A DNA stretch of 64,000 bases from Phaeodactylibacter luteus (GTDB taxonomy: Bacteria; Bacteroidota; Bacteroidia; Chitinophagales; Saprospiraceae), in assembly GCF_007993045.1 (NCBI RefSeq), contig NZ_VOOR01000029.1, forward strand, positions 1 through 64,000, given 5' to 3'. Positions 25,670 through 35,461 of this stretch are shown one piece after another; position 1 is the stretch's first letter; every line of letters begins with the position of its first letter. The notes below the pieces were generated by a model. The model searched no databases and was not told the origin of the DNA. It worked only from the letters and a program-made list of their open reading frames with translations. The translations under genes and the position numbers were made by a program.

Positions 25670-28525
25670 ATGTCCAAAAAAGCGACCACGCCAACGCTTG
25701 ACAAGCCTAGTGAACAGAACCTCAGAGCGGCAATCCGGATCAAGGGTGCCCGTGCCAATAACCTCAAAAACATCAGCCTGGATATCCCTAAGGATCAACT
25801 GGTAGTGGTAACTGGGGTCTCCGGCTCTGGCAAGTCTTCCATTACTATGGACACCCTCTTTGCCGAGGGGCAGCGCCGATATGTGGAGAGCCTGTCGAGC
25901 TACGCCCGGCAGTTCCTGATGCGGATGAAAAAACCGGATGTAGATTACATCAAAGGCATTTGCCCGGCCATCGCTATCGAGCAGAAAGTGAGTACGAGCA
26001 ACGCCCGCTCCACGGTGGGCACGCTCACAGAGGTGTACGACTACCTGCGCATACTTTATGCCAGAGTTGGGCGTACCTACTCGCCGGTCTCCGGTGCGGA
26101 GGTACGCAAGCACGAAGTCAGCGATGTTGTAGATTATATACATCAGTTGGCGGAAGGGGCAAAAGTGCAGTTGTTCATCCCGCTTTCTGACAAGTACAAA
26201 GACCGGACCATCCGGCAGGAGCTAGAGCTGCTGTTGCAGAAAGGATACACCCGGGTACAGTACGAGGGGCAGCTGCAATATGTGGAGGAGGTGCTGAGCA
26301 CCGCTGCACCTGATTTGTTGGATCAGAGTTTGGAGCAGGCAGCAGGGGCAGGCCTTCGTATCCTGATCGACCGTTTTGTGGTACGGCAAGGGGATGAGGA
26401 AAATGCTAAGCGGATGGCAGACTCCGTGCAGACTGCTTTTTATGAGGCGGAAGGGGAGTGTGTCGTTGAGGAGATTGGGGGCGAAGCCAAAGCATTCAAC
26501 AACCGTTTTGAGCTAGATGGGCTGGTGTTTTTAGAGCCTACGCCTCAGCTGTTCAATTTCAATAACCCCTACGGGGCCTGCCCTACTTGTGAAGGGTTCA
26601 GTAAGGTGATGGGCATCGATGAGCACAAGGTCATCCCCGATCCTGGCAAGTCGGTATATGAAGGGGCAGTGGCCTGTTGGAAAGGCGATAAGTACGGCCA
26701 GTGGCTCGATCGGCTTTTGGACAATGCCCATCACTTTGATTTCCCCGTTCATACGCCTTACGCTGAGTTGACCAAGGCCCAGAAAAAGCTGCTTTGGAAA
26801 GGGAACGCCCACTTTTGGGGCATCAACGATTTTTTCTCGGAGCTGGAGGAAAAGATGTACAAAATACAAAACCGGGTAATGCTTGCGCGTTACCGCGGCC
26901 GTACCACCTGTACATCCTGCGATGGCGGCCGGCTGCGGCAGGAGGCAACCTATGTCAAAATTGGCGGCCACCCTATCACAGATTTGGTAGAGCTCCCTGT
27001 GGATGAGCTGCTGTCTTTCTTCCAAGGGCTAACACTAAACGCCTACGATGAAAAGGTGGCCCGCAGGCTGCTGCTGGAAATCAACAACCGCCTTCAGTTT
27101 ATGTGCGATGTGGGGCTGAACTATCTCACCCTGAGCCGTTTGTCTTCCACGCTTAGCGGAGGAGAAACCCAACGGATCAACCTGACCCGCACCCTTGGCA
27201 GCAACCTGACTAGCTCGATGTATATCCTTGACGAGCCAAGCGTGGGGCTGCACCCTAAAGATACAAGCCGCCTGGTGCGGGTACTGAAGTCTCTGCGCGA
27301 TCTCGGAAATACGGTCATCGTAGTGGAGCACGAAGAGGATGTTATCCGCAATGCTGATTACTTAGTTGATATCGGCCCAGCGGCGGGCATTCACGGTGGG
27401 GAAGTGGTCTTTGCGGGCCCATTTACGGAGGTCTACGAAGCCAAGAACCAAAGCCTTACGGCTCAGTATATGAGCGGCAGGATGGCTATCCCTCTGCCTG
27501 CTGCCCGCCGTAAAACCAACAGCTTTATCGAGGTGAAAGGGGCACGGCAGCACAACCTCAAAAAGGTAGATGCCAAGTTCCCCTTGCATGCGCTATCGGT
27601 AGTGACCGGTGTTTCTGGTTCAGGTAAAACGACCTTGGTCAAGCAGATTTTATACCCGGCTTTGCTGCAGCATTTGGGCGAAAGCACCACACAGTCGGCA
27701 GGGTTGTTCGATGAGCTGTCTGGCAGCTTGAAAACGGTGACACAGGTAGAAATGGTGAGCCAAAGCCCCATCGGGAAGTCTTCGCGCTCCAATCCTGTGA
27801 CTTACGTCAAAGCGTACGATGCCATCCGGAAGCTCATGTCAGAGCAGCAGCTCTCCAAAATACACGGGTTCAAACCCAAGCACTTCTCTTTCAACGTGGA
27901 TGGAGGGCGGTGCGATACCTGCAAAGGGGAAGGGGAGCAGGTGGTGGAAATGCAGTTCTTGGCGGACGTGCGCTTAGAGTGCGAAGCCTGTGGGGGCAGA
28001 CGTTTTAAGCAGGAGGTATTGGATGTGGAGTACCAAGGGAAGAATATTCATGACATCCTGGAGTTGAGCGTGGACGAAGCCCTCGACTTTTTTGCAGCCC
28101 AGAAAGAAGTGGTGTCCAAGCTACAGCCACTGAGCGATGTCGGATTGGGGTATGTACACCTTGGGCAGTCTTCAAGCACCTTGTCCGGCGGAGAGGCGCA
28201 GCGTGTTAAGTTGGCTTCCTTCCTGACCAGAGAACGGAGCAACGAGCATATCCTTTTCATTTTCGATGAGCCCACAACCGGGCTGCACTTCCACGATATC
28301 CGGAAACTATTGGATGCGATGAACGCACTAGTGGAAAATGGCCATACCGTGCTTGTTGTGGAGCACAATATGGAAGTCATAAAGTGTGCAGATTGGGTTA
28401 TTGACCTCGGCCCCGGCGGGGGCAAGGCTGGCGGGCATCTTGTTTTTCAAGGCACACCTGAAGGGCTTGCGTTGGAGCCATCCTCTTATACCGGGCAATT
28501 TCTGAAGGAGAAGCTGACGCTATGA
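25670..28525 (+). CDS. uvrA: Excinuclease ABC subunit A
   Basis: A 951-residue UvrA, the damage-recognition ATPase of nucleotide excision repair that loads UvrB on DNA lesions. Two ABC modules are complete: Walker A GVSGSGKSS near residue 45 and GVSGSGKTT near residue 645, with signatures LSGGETQRINL and LSGGEAQRVKLA. Zinc modules are visible as CPTCEGF with CTSCDGG, and CDTCKGEG with CEACGG. Length is normal for the family. It ends 9 bp before the convergent kinase/RapZ-C gene. No SOS-type operator can be recognised. Confidence 0.97.
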   Translation: MSKKATTPTLDKPSEQNLRAAIRIKGARANNLKNISLDIPKDQLVVVTGVSGSGKSSITMDTLFAEGQRRYVESLSSYARQFLMRMKKPDVDYIKGICPAIAIEQKVSTSNARSTVGTLTEVYDYLRILYARVGRTYSPVSGAEVRKHEVSDVVDYIHQLAEGAKVQLFIPLSDKYKDRTIRQELELLLQKGYTRVQYEGQLQYVEEVLSTAAPDLLDQSLEQAAGAGLRILIDRFVVRQGDEENAKRMADSVQTAFYEAEGECVVEEIGGEAKAFNNRFELDGLVFLEPTPQLFNFNNPYGACPTCEGFSKVMGIDEHKVIPDPGKSVYEGAVACWKGDKYGQWLDRLLDNAHHFDFPVHTPYAELTKAQKKLLWKGNAHFWGINDFFSELEEKMYKIQNRVMLARYRGRTTCTSCDGGRLRQEATYVKIGGHPITDLVELPVDELLSFFQGLTLNAYDEKVARRLLLEINNRLQFMCDVGLNYLTLSRLSSTLSGGETQRINLTRTLGSNLTSSMYILDEPSVGLHPKDTSRLVRVLKSLRDLGNTVIVVEHEEDVIRNADYLVDIGPAAGIHGGEVVFAGPFTEVYEAKNQSLTAQYMSGRMAIPLPAARRKTNSFIEVKGARQHNLKKVDAKFPLHALSVVTGVSGSGKTTLVKQILYPALLQHLGESTTQSAGLFDELSGSLKTVTQVEMVSQSPIGKSSRSNPVTYVKAYDAIRKLMSEQQLSKIHGFKPKHFSFNVDGGRCDTCKGEGEQVVEMQFLADVRLECEACGGRRFKQEVLDVEYQGKNIHDILELSVDEALDFFAAQKEVVSKLQPLSDVGLGYVHLGQSSSTLSGGEAQRVKLASFLTRERSNEHILFIFDEPTTGLHFHDIRKLLDAMNALVENGHTVLVVEHNMEVIKCADWVIDLGPGGGKAGGHLVFQGTPEGLALEPSSYTGQFLKEKLTL

Positions 28526-28534
28526 TTTCATAGC

Positions 28535-29989
28535 CTAATCGTTGATCCACTTTTTGCGCTCCTGTTCTATATGGTGGAGCTCGATATCCACCCCATATTT
28601 GTCAGCTAGGTGCTGAGCCAGGGCATCCGCAGCGTAAACTGACCGGTGCTGCCCGCCGGTGCAACCAAAATTGACCATCAGGCTGGTGAAGCTGCGCTCG
28701 ATATAGTTTTCTACGGCCTCGTCTACCATACGGAACGCATCATTGAGGAAGCCCTCCATAGTGCTGTGGTGCTTGAGGAAGTTGATGACCGGCTCGTCCC
28801 GTCCTGTCAGTTTTTTGTAAGGCTCGTACCGCCCCGGGTTGTGTAGGAAGCGGCAGTCGAAAGTAAAGCCGCCGCCGTTGCCGGAAGGGTCAACGGGAAG
28901 CCCTTTTTTATAGGAAAAACTATTGATGCGCACCGTGAGTAGGCTGTTGCTGCCTACCGTAGTATCAAAAGGCTCGAACGCTCCGCTGTCTGTAATTTGT
29001 TGTATTGCTTGTGAAAGCTCGGGCAGCTCAATCGCAATTTGGCCTCCGTTGAGCAGCTGCTGTACATTGCGCAGGGCAAAGGGGATGCTTTTGAGAAAGT
29101 GCTCCTTGCGCTCGTACAGCCCACGTAGCCCATAAGTGCCTAAGACTTGGATACTGCGCATCAGCACGAAGCCATAATAGTGGCGCAGAAAACGCTCCCG
29201 GTCTATAGGCAACAACTGCCCGGCGGTGTCGAGATAGTGCGATAAGAGCTCAAGGCGGGTATCTTCGGGGATGTCAGCCTTGGCCTGATAGAGCAAAGAG
29301 GCCAAGTCGTATTGCAGCGCGCCCTGCCGGCCACCCTGGTAATCAATAAAAAATGGCGCCCCATTGCGGACCATGATGTTCCTAGACTGGAAATCCCGGA
29401 ACATAAAGTGGGCTGTGCCGGCTTCGAGCAGGAAATCAGCCAAGCGGTGGGCTTCCTGTTCCAGCCGCTGTTCATCGAATTGAGCGCCGGCCAGGCGGAG
29501 GAAGTGGTATTTGAAGCCATTGAAGTCCCAAAGCATAGATTGCTTATCGAAGACCGGGCAGGGATAGCACCGGCTGTAGTCCAAGTTTTTGCCCCCCTGA
29601 ATCTGCAAGCGGGCCAGCTCTTCTACTACCCGTTTGTAAATTTTCAACAGGTGGGGCGGGAAGGGGCCTTCTCCCCGCTGCAGCAGATAGCTGTATAGGG
29701 TGGTTGCCCCCAGGTCTTCCTGTAGATAGACCTGCCGGCCCAAGTCTTCCTCGTATATAGCCGGAACGGGCAGCCCCAGCTCGTGGAAATGCCGGGAGAA
29801 GGCTATGAAAGCCTCGTTCTCTGCCCGGTTGGGGTTGTAAGTCCCGATAGCGCTTTTGCCCTCAGCTTGCAGGCGGTAGTAAATCCGGGCCGAGCCAGAA
29901 GGGGCGAGGGGGAGTACCAGCTCGGGAGATTTTCCGGACCAGTTTTCGAACAGGGCGCTCAGGGCCTGCTCAATAGCAGTAGCTTTCAT
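28535..29989 (-). CDS. Aminoglycoside/sugar kinase-like domain fused to RapZ C-terminal domain
   Basis: A 484-residue fusion. Residues 1 to about 330 resemble APH/choline-kinase family sugar kinases, close to AmgK (VYLQEDLGATTLYSYL, the catalytic loop MFRDFQSRNIM, and the metal-site Asp in FIDYQGGRQGALQYDLASLL). Residues about 355-484 match the C-terminal domain of RapZ (INSFSYKKGLP, FDCRFLHNPG, and the anion-binding loop GCTGGQHRSV at 442-451). In E. coli this RapZ domain binds glucosamine-6-phosphate; AmgK phosphorylates amino sugars at C1. A role in amino-sugar or wall-precursor metabolism is inferred. The start at 29989 removes 45 non-conserved residues. It lies 13 bp after obgE. Confidence 0.85.
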   Translation of the reverse strand: MKATAIEQALSALFENWSGKSPELVLPLAPSGSARIYYRLQAEGKSAIGTYNPNRAENEAFIAFSRHFHELGLPVPAIYEEDLGRQVYLQEDLGATTLYSYLLQRGEGPFPPHLLKIYKRVVEELARLQIQGGKNLDYSRCYPCPVFDKQSMLWDFNGFKYHFLRLAGAQFDEQRLEQEAHRLADFLLEAGTAHFMFRDFQSRNIMVRNGAPFFIDYQGGRQGALQYDLASLLYQAKADIPEDTRLELLSHYLDTAGQLLPIDRERFLRHYYGFVLMRSIQVLGTYGLRGLYERKEHFLKSIPFALRNVQQLLNGGQIAIELPELSQAIQQITDSGAFEPFDTTVGSNSLLTVRINSFSYKKGLPVDPSGNGGGFTFDCRFLHNPGRYEPYKKLTGRDEPVINFLKHHSTMEGFLNDAFRMVDEAVENYIERSFTSLMVNFGCTGGQHRSVYAADALAQHLADKYGVDIELHHIEQERKKWIND

Positions 29990-30002
29990 AGTAATCGGGA
30001 GT

Positions 30003-31058
30003 TTACTCTTCTTCTTCCCACCCACGGCGGCCGCCCCAATGATCTTCAGGCAGGTGTTGTTCCTTGTATTCGGTAATAGTGGCCCAAAGGAGGTCCTTGA
30101 GCTCCTGTAGCCCTTGTTGTGCAACGGAGGAAATGAAAATAGCCGGTATGCCTTCCGGCAAATCCGCTTTCAGCATTTGCCGGAGCTCATCATCGAGCAG
30201 GTCGCTTTTGGTGACCGCCAGGACGTGGGGTTTGTCCAATAGCTCCTCGTTGTACATCTGTAGTTCCCTTAGCAGGATGCTGTACTCCTCCCGGATGTTG
30301 CCAGTATCGCACGGGATCATGAACAACAGGGTCGCATTGCGCTCAATGTGGCGCAGGAAGCGGTGCCCAAGCCCCTTGCCCTGATGCGCGTCTTCAATGA
30401 TGCCCGGGATATCGGCCATGACGAAAGAGCGGCCGTCGCGGTAGGGGACAATCCCAAGGTTGGGCACTAGGGTAGTAAAGGGGTAGTTCGCAATTTTAGG
30501 CTTGGCAGAAGTGATAGAGGCCAAGAGCGTTGACTTTCCGGCATTAGGGAAGCCCACCAGCCCGACATCCGCCAGGGTTTTTAGCTCTAGCACTTTCCAC
30601 TCTTCCTGTCCGGGCTCGCCGGGCTGTGCATACCGGGGGGTTTGGTTGGTAGAAGACTTGAAGTGGCTGTTGCCCAGCCCGCCCCGCCCTCCGGCTAGGA
30701 TGATGCGCTCTTCTCCGTGCTGCGTGATTTCGAAATCGACTTCGCCCGTTTCCGCGTCCTTAGCCACTGTGCCTAACGGGACATCGAGGTAGATGTCCTC
30801 TCCGTTAGCTCCAAACTTGTGGTTATTGCTGCCATTGCCCCCATCTCCAGCAATGACATGCTTGCGGTATTTGAGGGCGAGCAGGGTCCATACATTGCGG
30901 TCCCCCCTAAGGATGATGTGGCCGCCTCTGCCGCCATCGCCCCCATCGGGGCCTCCTTTGGGGTTGCCCTTTGCCCGGTGCAAGTGTGCAGAGCCTGCCC
31001 CGCCCTTGCCGGAGCGGAAGCAAATTTTAACGTAATCCACAAAATTTTGAGCAGACAT
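30003..31058 (-). CDS. obgE: GTPase ObgE/CgtA
   Basis: A 351-residue Obg GTPase that binds the 50S subunit and links ribosome assembly to growth state. Residues 1-158 are the glycine-rich Obg fold ([30 protein letters not shown]). The G domain follows with G1 [11 protein letters not shown]3 DIPGI, G4 TKSD and G5 SSV. The long C-terminal OCT domain of Firmicutes Obg is absent. The gene has a TACCTTTG box 25 bp upstream of the ATG and is followed within 13 bp by the kinase/RapZ-C gene, so the two form an operon. Confidence 0.96.
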   Translation of the reverse strand: MSAQNFVDYVKICFRSGKGGAGSAHLHRAKGNPKGGPDGGDGGRGGHIILRGDRNVWTLLALKYRKHVIAGDGGNGSNNHKFGANGEDIYLDVPLGTVAKDAETGEVDFEITQHGEERIILAGGRGGLGNSHFKSSTNQTPRYAQPGEPGQEEWKVLELKTLADVGLVGFPNAGKSTLLASITSAKPKIANYPFTTLVPNLGIVPYRDGRSFVMADIPGIIEDAHQGKGLGHRFLRHIERNATLLFMIPCDTGNIREEYSILLRELQMYNEELLDKPHVLAVTKSDLLDDELRQMLKADLPEGIPAIFISSVAQQGLQELKDLLWATITEYKEQHLPEDHWGGRRGWEEEE

Positions 31059-31082
31059 CAGGGTGCTTTTTTATTCAACATG

Positions 31083-31090
31083 CAAAGGTA
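31083..31090 (-). promoter_or_regulatory. Promoter -7 box for obgE
   Basis: TACCTTTG on the minus strand fits TAnnTTTG and lies 25 bp upstream of the obgE start codon. Confidence 0.65.
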
Positions 31091-31237
31091 GCCCATATTG
31101 TGGTAATAAAAAGCAGGGGCTGCGGAATTCCACAGCTTAAGGCAACAACGGCGCATAGGGCTGTGCAGTTGTTGAGGCAGTGCGAGTTGGTGTGGTTTTA
31201 GTTGGGCAGGGCAACCGGGCAGGGGCAATGCAGATAG

Positions 31238-31810
31238 CTAGAGCTCGTCAATCTCGTGGCAGAGCCGGCTGAATATTTCGTCAATCGTCCCGACACCGTG
31301 TACTTTGACAGATTTGCCCTTGGCGTCGTAGAAGTCGAAGACAGGAGTGGTTTCGCTTTTGTAGACCTCAATCCGGTTTTGGATGATGCCCTCGTCCGAG
31401 TCGTCAGCACGGCCCGAGGTTTTGCCGCGTTCGAGGAGACGGCGGACCAGCTCGTCATCGGGCACATCGAGCATGATGAGGCGGGAAACTTCCTGCCCTT
31501 TTTCGGACAGCAGGTTGTCAAGCGCTTCCGCTTGTGGGGTAGTCCGTGGGAAGCCATCAAAAATATAGCCTTTCACATCGGGGTTGGCTTCCACCTTGTT
31601 GCGCAGCATACCTACGGTCACAGAATCAGGTACGAGCTCGCCTTTTTCGATATAGCTCTTGGCTTCCTTGCCCAGAGGGGTATCATTGCCCATTTCATAC
31701 CGGAAGAGGTCGCCGGTGGAAATGTGCAGGAGTTCGTACTTAGCTACAAGCTTGGCAGCTTGCGTACCTTTCCCGGAACCCGGAGGGCCGAAGAGGATCA
31801 AATTAATCAT
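31238..31810 (-). CDS. adk: Adenylate kinase
   Basis: A 190-residue enzyme that interconverts ATP + AMP and 2 ADP. P-loop GPPGSGKGTQA is at residues 7-17, the AMP site shows STGDLFR and GFPRTTPQA, and the ATP-binding Arg residues lie in RRLLERGKTSGRADD. The LID is the short type without a zinc site, usual in Bacteroidota. It lies between obgE and an NlpC/P60 lipoprotein gene on the same strand with gaps of about 175 bp on both sides, so it is probably transcribed on its own. Confidence 0.96.
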   Translation of the reverse strand: MINLILFGPPGSGKGTQAAKLVAKYELLHISTGDLFRYEMGNDTPLGKEAKSYIEKGELVPDSVTVGMLRNKVEANPDVKGYIFDGFPRTTPQAEALDNLLSEKGQEVSRLIMLDVPDDELVRRLLERGKTSGRADDSDEGIIQNRIEVYKSETTPVFDFYDAKGKSVKVHGVGTIDEIFSRLCHEIDEL

Positions 31811-31984
31811 ATAACGTTCTGGTTTGTACGTCTTTAGTGATAGCGTGCCCGCACCACGCGCGCGCGCCTGTATTTTGAAAGAAAGCTAAAATACAAAAAT
31901 GGGCTTAAAAGGGGGAACGCCGTTGCCTAGTCTGCTCAAATATTAGGGCGTTGACTTTGCGGTAGCAGTAGAAAAGGGAATGCG

Positions 31985-32620
31985 CTAGTCTTGGCTGATG
32001 ACGTCCCGTGCAGAAGAGATCTTGGGCTCCCAATAGCTGGATTGAGTGATGTTGTCTTCTACGACTCCGCGGGAGGTGCTATGGATAACATGTATGCCGT
32101 CTGCCCGATTATCTACCACAAGGGAGACATGGAAGACTTTTCCGAGAGGGGACCGCCGGTAAAATATGAGATCTCCGGGCTTAACGTCTTTCAGCTTTAC
32201 TTTCTTCCCATCTTTCTCCTGCATGCCTGAGGTGCGGGAAAGCACGACATCAACCTGGTCCATAACATAGGAAGTAAAGCCAGAGCAGTCGAAGCCTCCC
32301 CGTGGAGAGGTGCCGCCCAGTTTGTAGGGCGTGCCAAGGAAGGTCCGTGCGTACCGGACCGCTTCCTGCCGCAGTGCTGCTTCCCCTTCCACGGCAACAG
32401 GGGGGGCAGGCGGTATACGGCTGTCCTCTTCATCAGAGGCTTCCTCTTCCGGCTCAGCAGGGGGCGTTGCCTCCTCGTATAGGGGGCGGTCTTCTACGGG
32501 GCGCCCGCCCCTCGATGAATTATAGCTGTAGGAGTTAGAAAAAATGCTGCATTGGCTGAAAAAGAATGGCAGAGCGGATAAGAGCAGCAGCTTCAGGCTG
32601 AAGGACGGCATTCGGTTCAT
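31985..32620 (-). CDS. NlpC/P60 family lipoprotein (C40 peptidase)
   Basis: A 211-residue cell-wall hydrolase. The N-terminus is a lipoprotein signal (LLLLSALPFFFSQC), placing the mature protein on a membrane facing the periplasm. An acidic/proline linker spans about 45-85. The C-terminal NlpC/P60 domain shows the catalytic Cys in GGFDCSGF and two later His residues in KVFHVSLVVD and HVIHS. The family cleaves peptide bonds in peptidoglycan stems. The start at 32620 is chosen because it opens the signal peptide directly. It follows the omega-amidase gene by 22 bp, so the two are probably co-transcribed. Confidence 0.9.
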   Translation of the reverse strand: MNRMPSFSLKLLLLSALPFFFSQCSIFSNSYSYNSSRGGRPVEDRPLYEEATPPAEPEEEASDEEDSRIPPAPPVAVEGEAALRQEAVRYARTFLGTPYKLGGTSPRGGFDCSGFTSYVMDQVDVVLSRTSGMQEKDGKKVKLKDVKPGDLIFYRRSPLGKVFHVSLVVDNRADGIHVIHSTSRGVVEDNITQSSYWEPKISSARDVISQD

Positions 32621-32642
32621 GGAAGGAATATAAGTGAAAGCG

Positions 32643-33425
32643 TTACAGGATTTCGAAAGCATCCTGGTCGTTTAGGAAAGCGAGTTTAGACCGGAACTGA
32701 TCCTGCTCTTTTTTTTCTAGGCTGAGGGTAAAAATACCAGCTGATTCTGAAACGAGCAAGCGGCAGCCGCCGCTGTAGTCATATACCGAAGAATGCCCGC
32801 AATGAGGGTACCCGTTGCCGTCGTCCCCTATCCGGTTGACCCCCACCGTATAAGCTTGGTTTTCTATTGCCCGGGCCCTGAGCAGGGCATCCCAGGCTGC
32901 TATCCGCATAGCAGGCCAGTTGGCGACATACAGCAGCAGGTCATAGCGGTATTGGTTCCTGCTCCATACCGGGAACCTTAAATCGTAACAGATCAGCGGC
33001 ATGATGGCCCACCCCTTCCACTGAACGAGCAAGGGCTTTTGCCCGGGGGAGTAGTGTTCTTGTTCGCCCGCAAGCGTAAAGAGATGGCGCTTGTCATAGT
33101 AAGCGTAGCTGCCATCGGGCCTCACCCAGAGCAAGCGGTTGAAGTACTGCCCATTTTCTTCCACCATGATGCTGCCGGCCACAACTGCGCTGAGCCTTGC
33201 AGCCTCCTGTGCCATCCAATGATAGGCCCGTCCTTCCGTAGGCTCGGCCAGCCCCTTGGGCGACATGGAAAAGCCTGTAGTGAACATCTCGGGCAAGATG
33301 ACTACATCTGTCTGCCCGGGCTGCAATGTGGAGAGCAGATGTGCAAAATGTGCCAGGTTGCCTTTGGGGTCTTCCCAGCTTAGGGTGGTCTGTGCCAGTG
33401 ATAGGCGGAGCATATTGGTTTGCAT
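32643..33425 (-). CDS. Carbon-nitrogen hydrolase, omega-amidase type
   Basis: A 260-residue nitrilase-superfamily amidase. The Glu-Lys-Cys triad is visible: Glu46 in LPEMFTTGF, Lys112 in YDKRHLF and Cys146 in LICYDLRFPVW. The sequence resembles YafV/Nit2 omega-amidases, which hydrolyse 2-oxoglutaramate or 2-oxosuccinamate in methionine salvage and nitrogen metabolism. The ATG at 33425 is preferred over 33452. The rplY terminator lies immediately upstream, so an independent promoter is expected, though none is evident. Confidence 0.88.
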   Translation of the reverse strand: MQTNMLRLSLAQTTLSWEDPKGNLAHFAHLLSTLQPGQTDVVILPEMFTTGFSMSPKGLAEPTEGRAYHWMAQEAARLSAVVAGSIMVEENGQYFNRLLWVRPDGSYAYYDKRHLFTLAGEQEHYSPGQKPLLVQWKGWAIMPLICYDLRFPVWSRNQYRYDLLLYVANWPAMRIAAWDALLRARAIENQAYTVGVNRIGDDGNGYPHCGHSSVYDYSGGCRLLVSESAGIFTLSLEKKEQDQFRSKLAFLNDQDAFEIL

Positions 33426-33438
33426 GCTACTATTATAG

Positions 33439-33477
33439 AAAAAGAGGGGCAAAGCTCTATGCCTTGCCCCCCTTTTT
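33439..33477 (-). terminator. rplY terminator
   Basis: The stem GGGGCAA/TTGCCCC is extended by AAAG/CTTT after one mismatch, and T5 follows on the minus strand. It lies 63 bp after the rplY stop. Confidence 0.7.
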
Positions 33478-33539
33478 AGGAAATCTTTAAACTAAAGCCT
33501 ATCCGGCTGAAATATAGATGCCAATAGCGGTAGGCAAGA

Positions 33540-34133
33540 TTAACCCTTCTCGGCTTTGGCTGCTGCTGCTGCCGCAGAACGCAGTGCACGAGGTGTTTCT
33601 ATGCTAGCTACAGGCACGCCAGGAGAGTTCATGATCTCGACCGTCTCCAGCTTCTGATCGATATCGCGGATACGGATAGATTCGTTCAGCTGCAGCTTTG
33701 AAATGTCTACCTGAATGTCGCCCACCATGTGCTCGGGCTTCGTCTTGATGCGGATACGGCGCAGGCGCTGTACCAGCTTTCCACCAGCTTTTACACCAGG
33801 AGAAGTGCCTTTGAAACGGATAGGTACATCAACCTTTACCGGCGTCCCTTCGATGAGGCGGAGGAAGTCGATGTGCAGGATTTCATCCGTGACAGGGTGG
33901 AACTGCAAGTCCTTGACAAAGGCTTTGAAAGACTTTCCGTCTATGGAAACTTCTGCCAGCTTGAAGTCAGGCGTATAAATAAGGTGTTTAACATCTTTGG
34001 GCTGAACAGAAAAATGAACAGCATCGCCACCGCCATACGCTACGCAGGGGATGTGGCCTTCTTTGCGAAGGGTATTGGTCGCTTTTTTGCCCAAGTCTGT
34101 CCGGGCCTGTCCTGTAAGCGCTATCGTTTCCAT
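33540..34133 (-). CDS. rplY: 50S ribosomal protein L25 (Ctc-like)
   Basis: A 197-residue L25/Ctc protein that binds 5S rRNA. The N-terminal L25 domain (IALTGQARTDLGKKATNTLRKEG, PCVAYGGGD) is followed by the C-terminal TL5/Ctc beta domain (RFKGTSPGVKAGGKLVQ, LRRIRIKTKPEHM) and an Ala/Lys-rich tail. It lies downstream of prs in the common prs-ctc order, but has its own TATCTTTG promoter box 79 bp upstream of the ATG. Confidence 0.95.
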   Translation of the reverse strand: METIALTGQARTDLGKKATNTLRKEGHIPCVAYGGGDAVHFSVQPKDVKHLIYTPDFKLAEVSIDGKSFKAFVKDLQFHPVTDEILHIDFLRLIEGTPVKVDVPIRFKGTSPGVKAGGKLVQRLRRIRIKTKPEHMVGDIQVDISKLQLNESIRIRDIDQKLETVEIMNSPGVPVASIETPRALRSAAAAAAKAEKG

Positions 34134-34211
34134 GATTTATCGACTTTGTCTTAACTTTTTACAATTGATAGTATTTCAGGTGCTAAAGTTATTTAGCCCC
34201 AAAAAGGTCCG

Positions 34212-34219
34212 CAAAGATA
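34212..34219 (-). promoter_or_regulatory. Promoter -7 box for rplY
   Basis: TATCTTTG on the minus strand fits TAnnTTTG, 79 bp upstream of the rplY start, between prs and rplY. Confidence 0.6.
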
Positions 34220-34306
34220 GTCATTCACAATAAAAAAATAAAGCCCTGCTCTATAAAAAGTTGAGCCTTAGGAATGATTGAGGGCCTAAGCGCATAGCGG
34301 ATAGCC

Positions 34307-35239
34307 TTAGCCATCCACAAAAAGCGCAGAAATAGAGCGGTGCTCGTGGGTATTGCGGATGGCTCTAGAGAACAGCTTGGCGGTGCTGAGCACTTTGATT
34401 TTTTCGGAGGGCTCTTTGAGGGGGATGGTATCACAAACAATCAGCTCTTCCAGTTTGGAGTTGGCGATTTTATTGTATGCATCACCAGAAAGGACCGGGT
34501 GGGTGCACATAGCACGGACGCTTTTGGCGCCTTTTTCTATCAAGATGTTGGCGGCCCGGCACAAAGTGCCTGCCGTATCCACGAGGTCGTCTACCAATAT
34601 GACATCCGCACCGTCCACATCACCGATAACTGTCATTTCAGAAACCTCATTGGCTTGCTTGCGGTACTTATCGCAAATGACGAGCGGGCAGCGGAAGTGC
34701 TTAGAGTAAGTCCTGGCCCGTTTTACGCCGCCTACATCTGGAGAGGCAAAGATGACGTTGTCGAGTTGTTGCTCTTGAAGGTAAGGGATATAAATGGCCT
34801 CGCTCTTGAGGTGGTCCACGGGGATATCAAAAAAGCCTTGGATCTGATCGGCGTGCAAGTCCATCGTCATGATGCGGTCAGCCCCTGCCGCCTGAATAAG
34901 GTTGGCGATAGTTTTGGCGGAAATCGGGACGCGCGGCTTGTCCTTACGGTCTTGCCGGGCATAGCCGAAATAAGGGATAACCGCCGTAATATAGCCGGCA
35001 GAAGCCCTTTTGGCGGCATCGATCATCAGGAGCAGCTCCAAGAGGTTTTCAGCGGGCGGGTAGGTCGATTGGATAAAAAACACATAAGCTCCCCTTACCG
35101 ATTCGTTGATGACGGGCTGCATCTCGCCATCGCTGAACTTGTGGACCTTGATGTCTCCAAGCGGGTGCCCGTAGTGGTCCGCTATGCTTTTGGAGTGGTA
35201 CTCAGATGTTGTTCCGGAAAAGAGTTTGACTTCAACCAT
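34307..35239 (-). CDS. prs: Ribose-phosphate pyrophosphokinase
   Basis: A 310-residue PRPP synthetase that supplies PRPP for nucleotide, His and Trp synthesis. The N-terminal half shows KLFSGTTSEY, FSDGEMQP and YFGYARQDRK; the catalytic flexible loop and PRPP-binding loop appear as KYRKQANEV and DVILVDDLVDTAGT. The start at 35239 (MVEVKLFSG) suits the family; an ATG at 35254 would add five residues. rplY follows downstream. The 215 bp upstream up to the family B elements contains only a near-consensus -7 box (TACCTTTA) near 35385. Confidence 0.96.
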   Translation of the reverse strand: MVEVKLFSGTTSEYHSKSIADHYGHPLGDIKVHKFSDGEMQPVINESVRGAYVFFIQSTYPPAENLLELLLMIDAAKRASAGYITAVIPYFGYARQDRKDKPRVPISAKTIANLIQAAGADRIMTMDLHADQIQGFFDIPVDHLKSEAIYIPYLQEQQLDNVIFASPDVGGVKRARTYSKHFRCPLVICDKYRKQANEVSEMTVIGDVDGADVILVDDLVDTAGTLCRAANILIEKGAKSVRAMCTHPVLSGDAYNKIANSKLEELIVCDTIPLKEPSEKIKVLSTAKLFSRAIRNTHEHRSISALFVDG

Positions 35240-35461
35240 TTGGCCAGGTATCATTTATCAATTGCGGTTATTAATCATTCGAAAAGGGCTAACCAACTGA
35301 ATGCGTTGCATGGAGTGCAGTAGTGCTGCAAAGTCTTGTAAACCAAGGGGGAAAAGAGAATGTCGTCGCTCGCTGCCCGTCCTGCGGTAAAGGTAAGAAC
35401 ATTCATAAAGCTATGCCACGTCTGAGCCGGTTTTTCCCATGCGCCCTGCAAAAAGTTCCTA

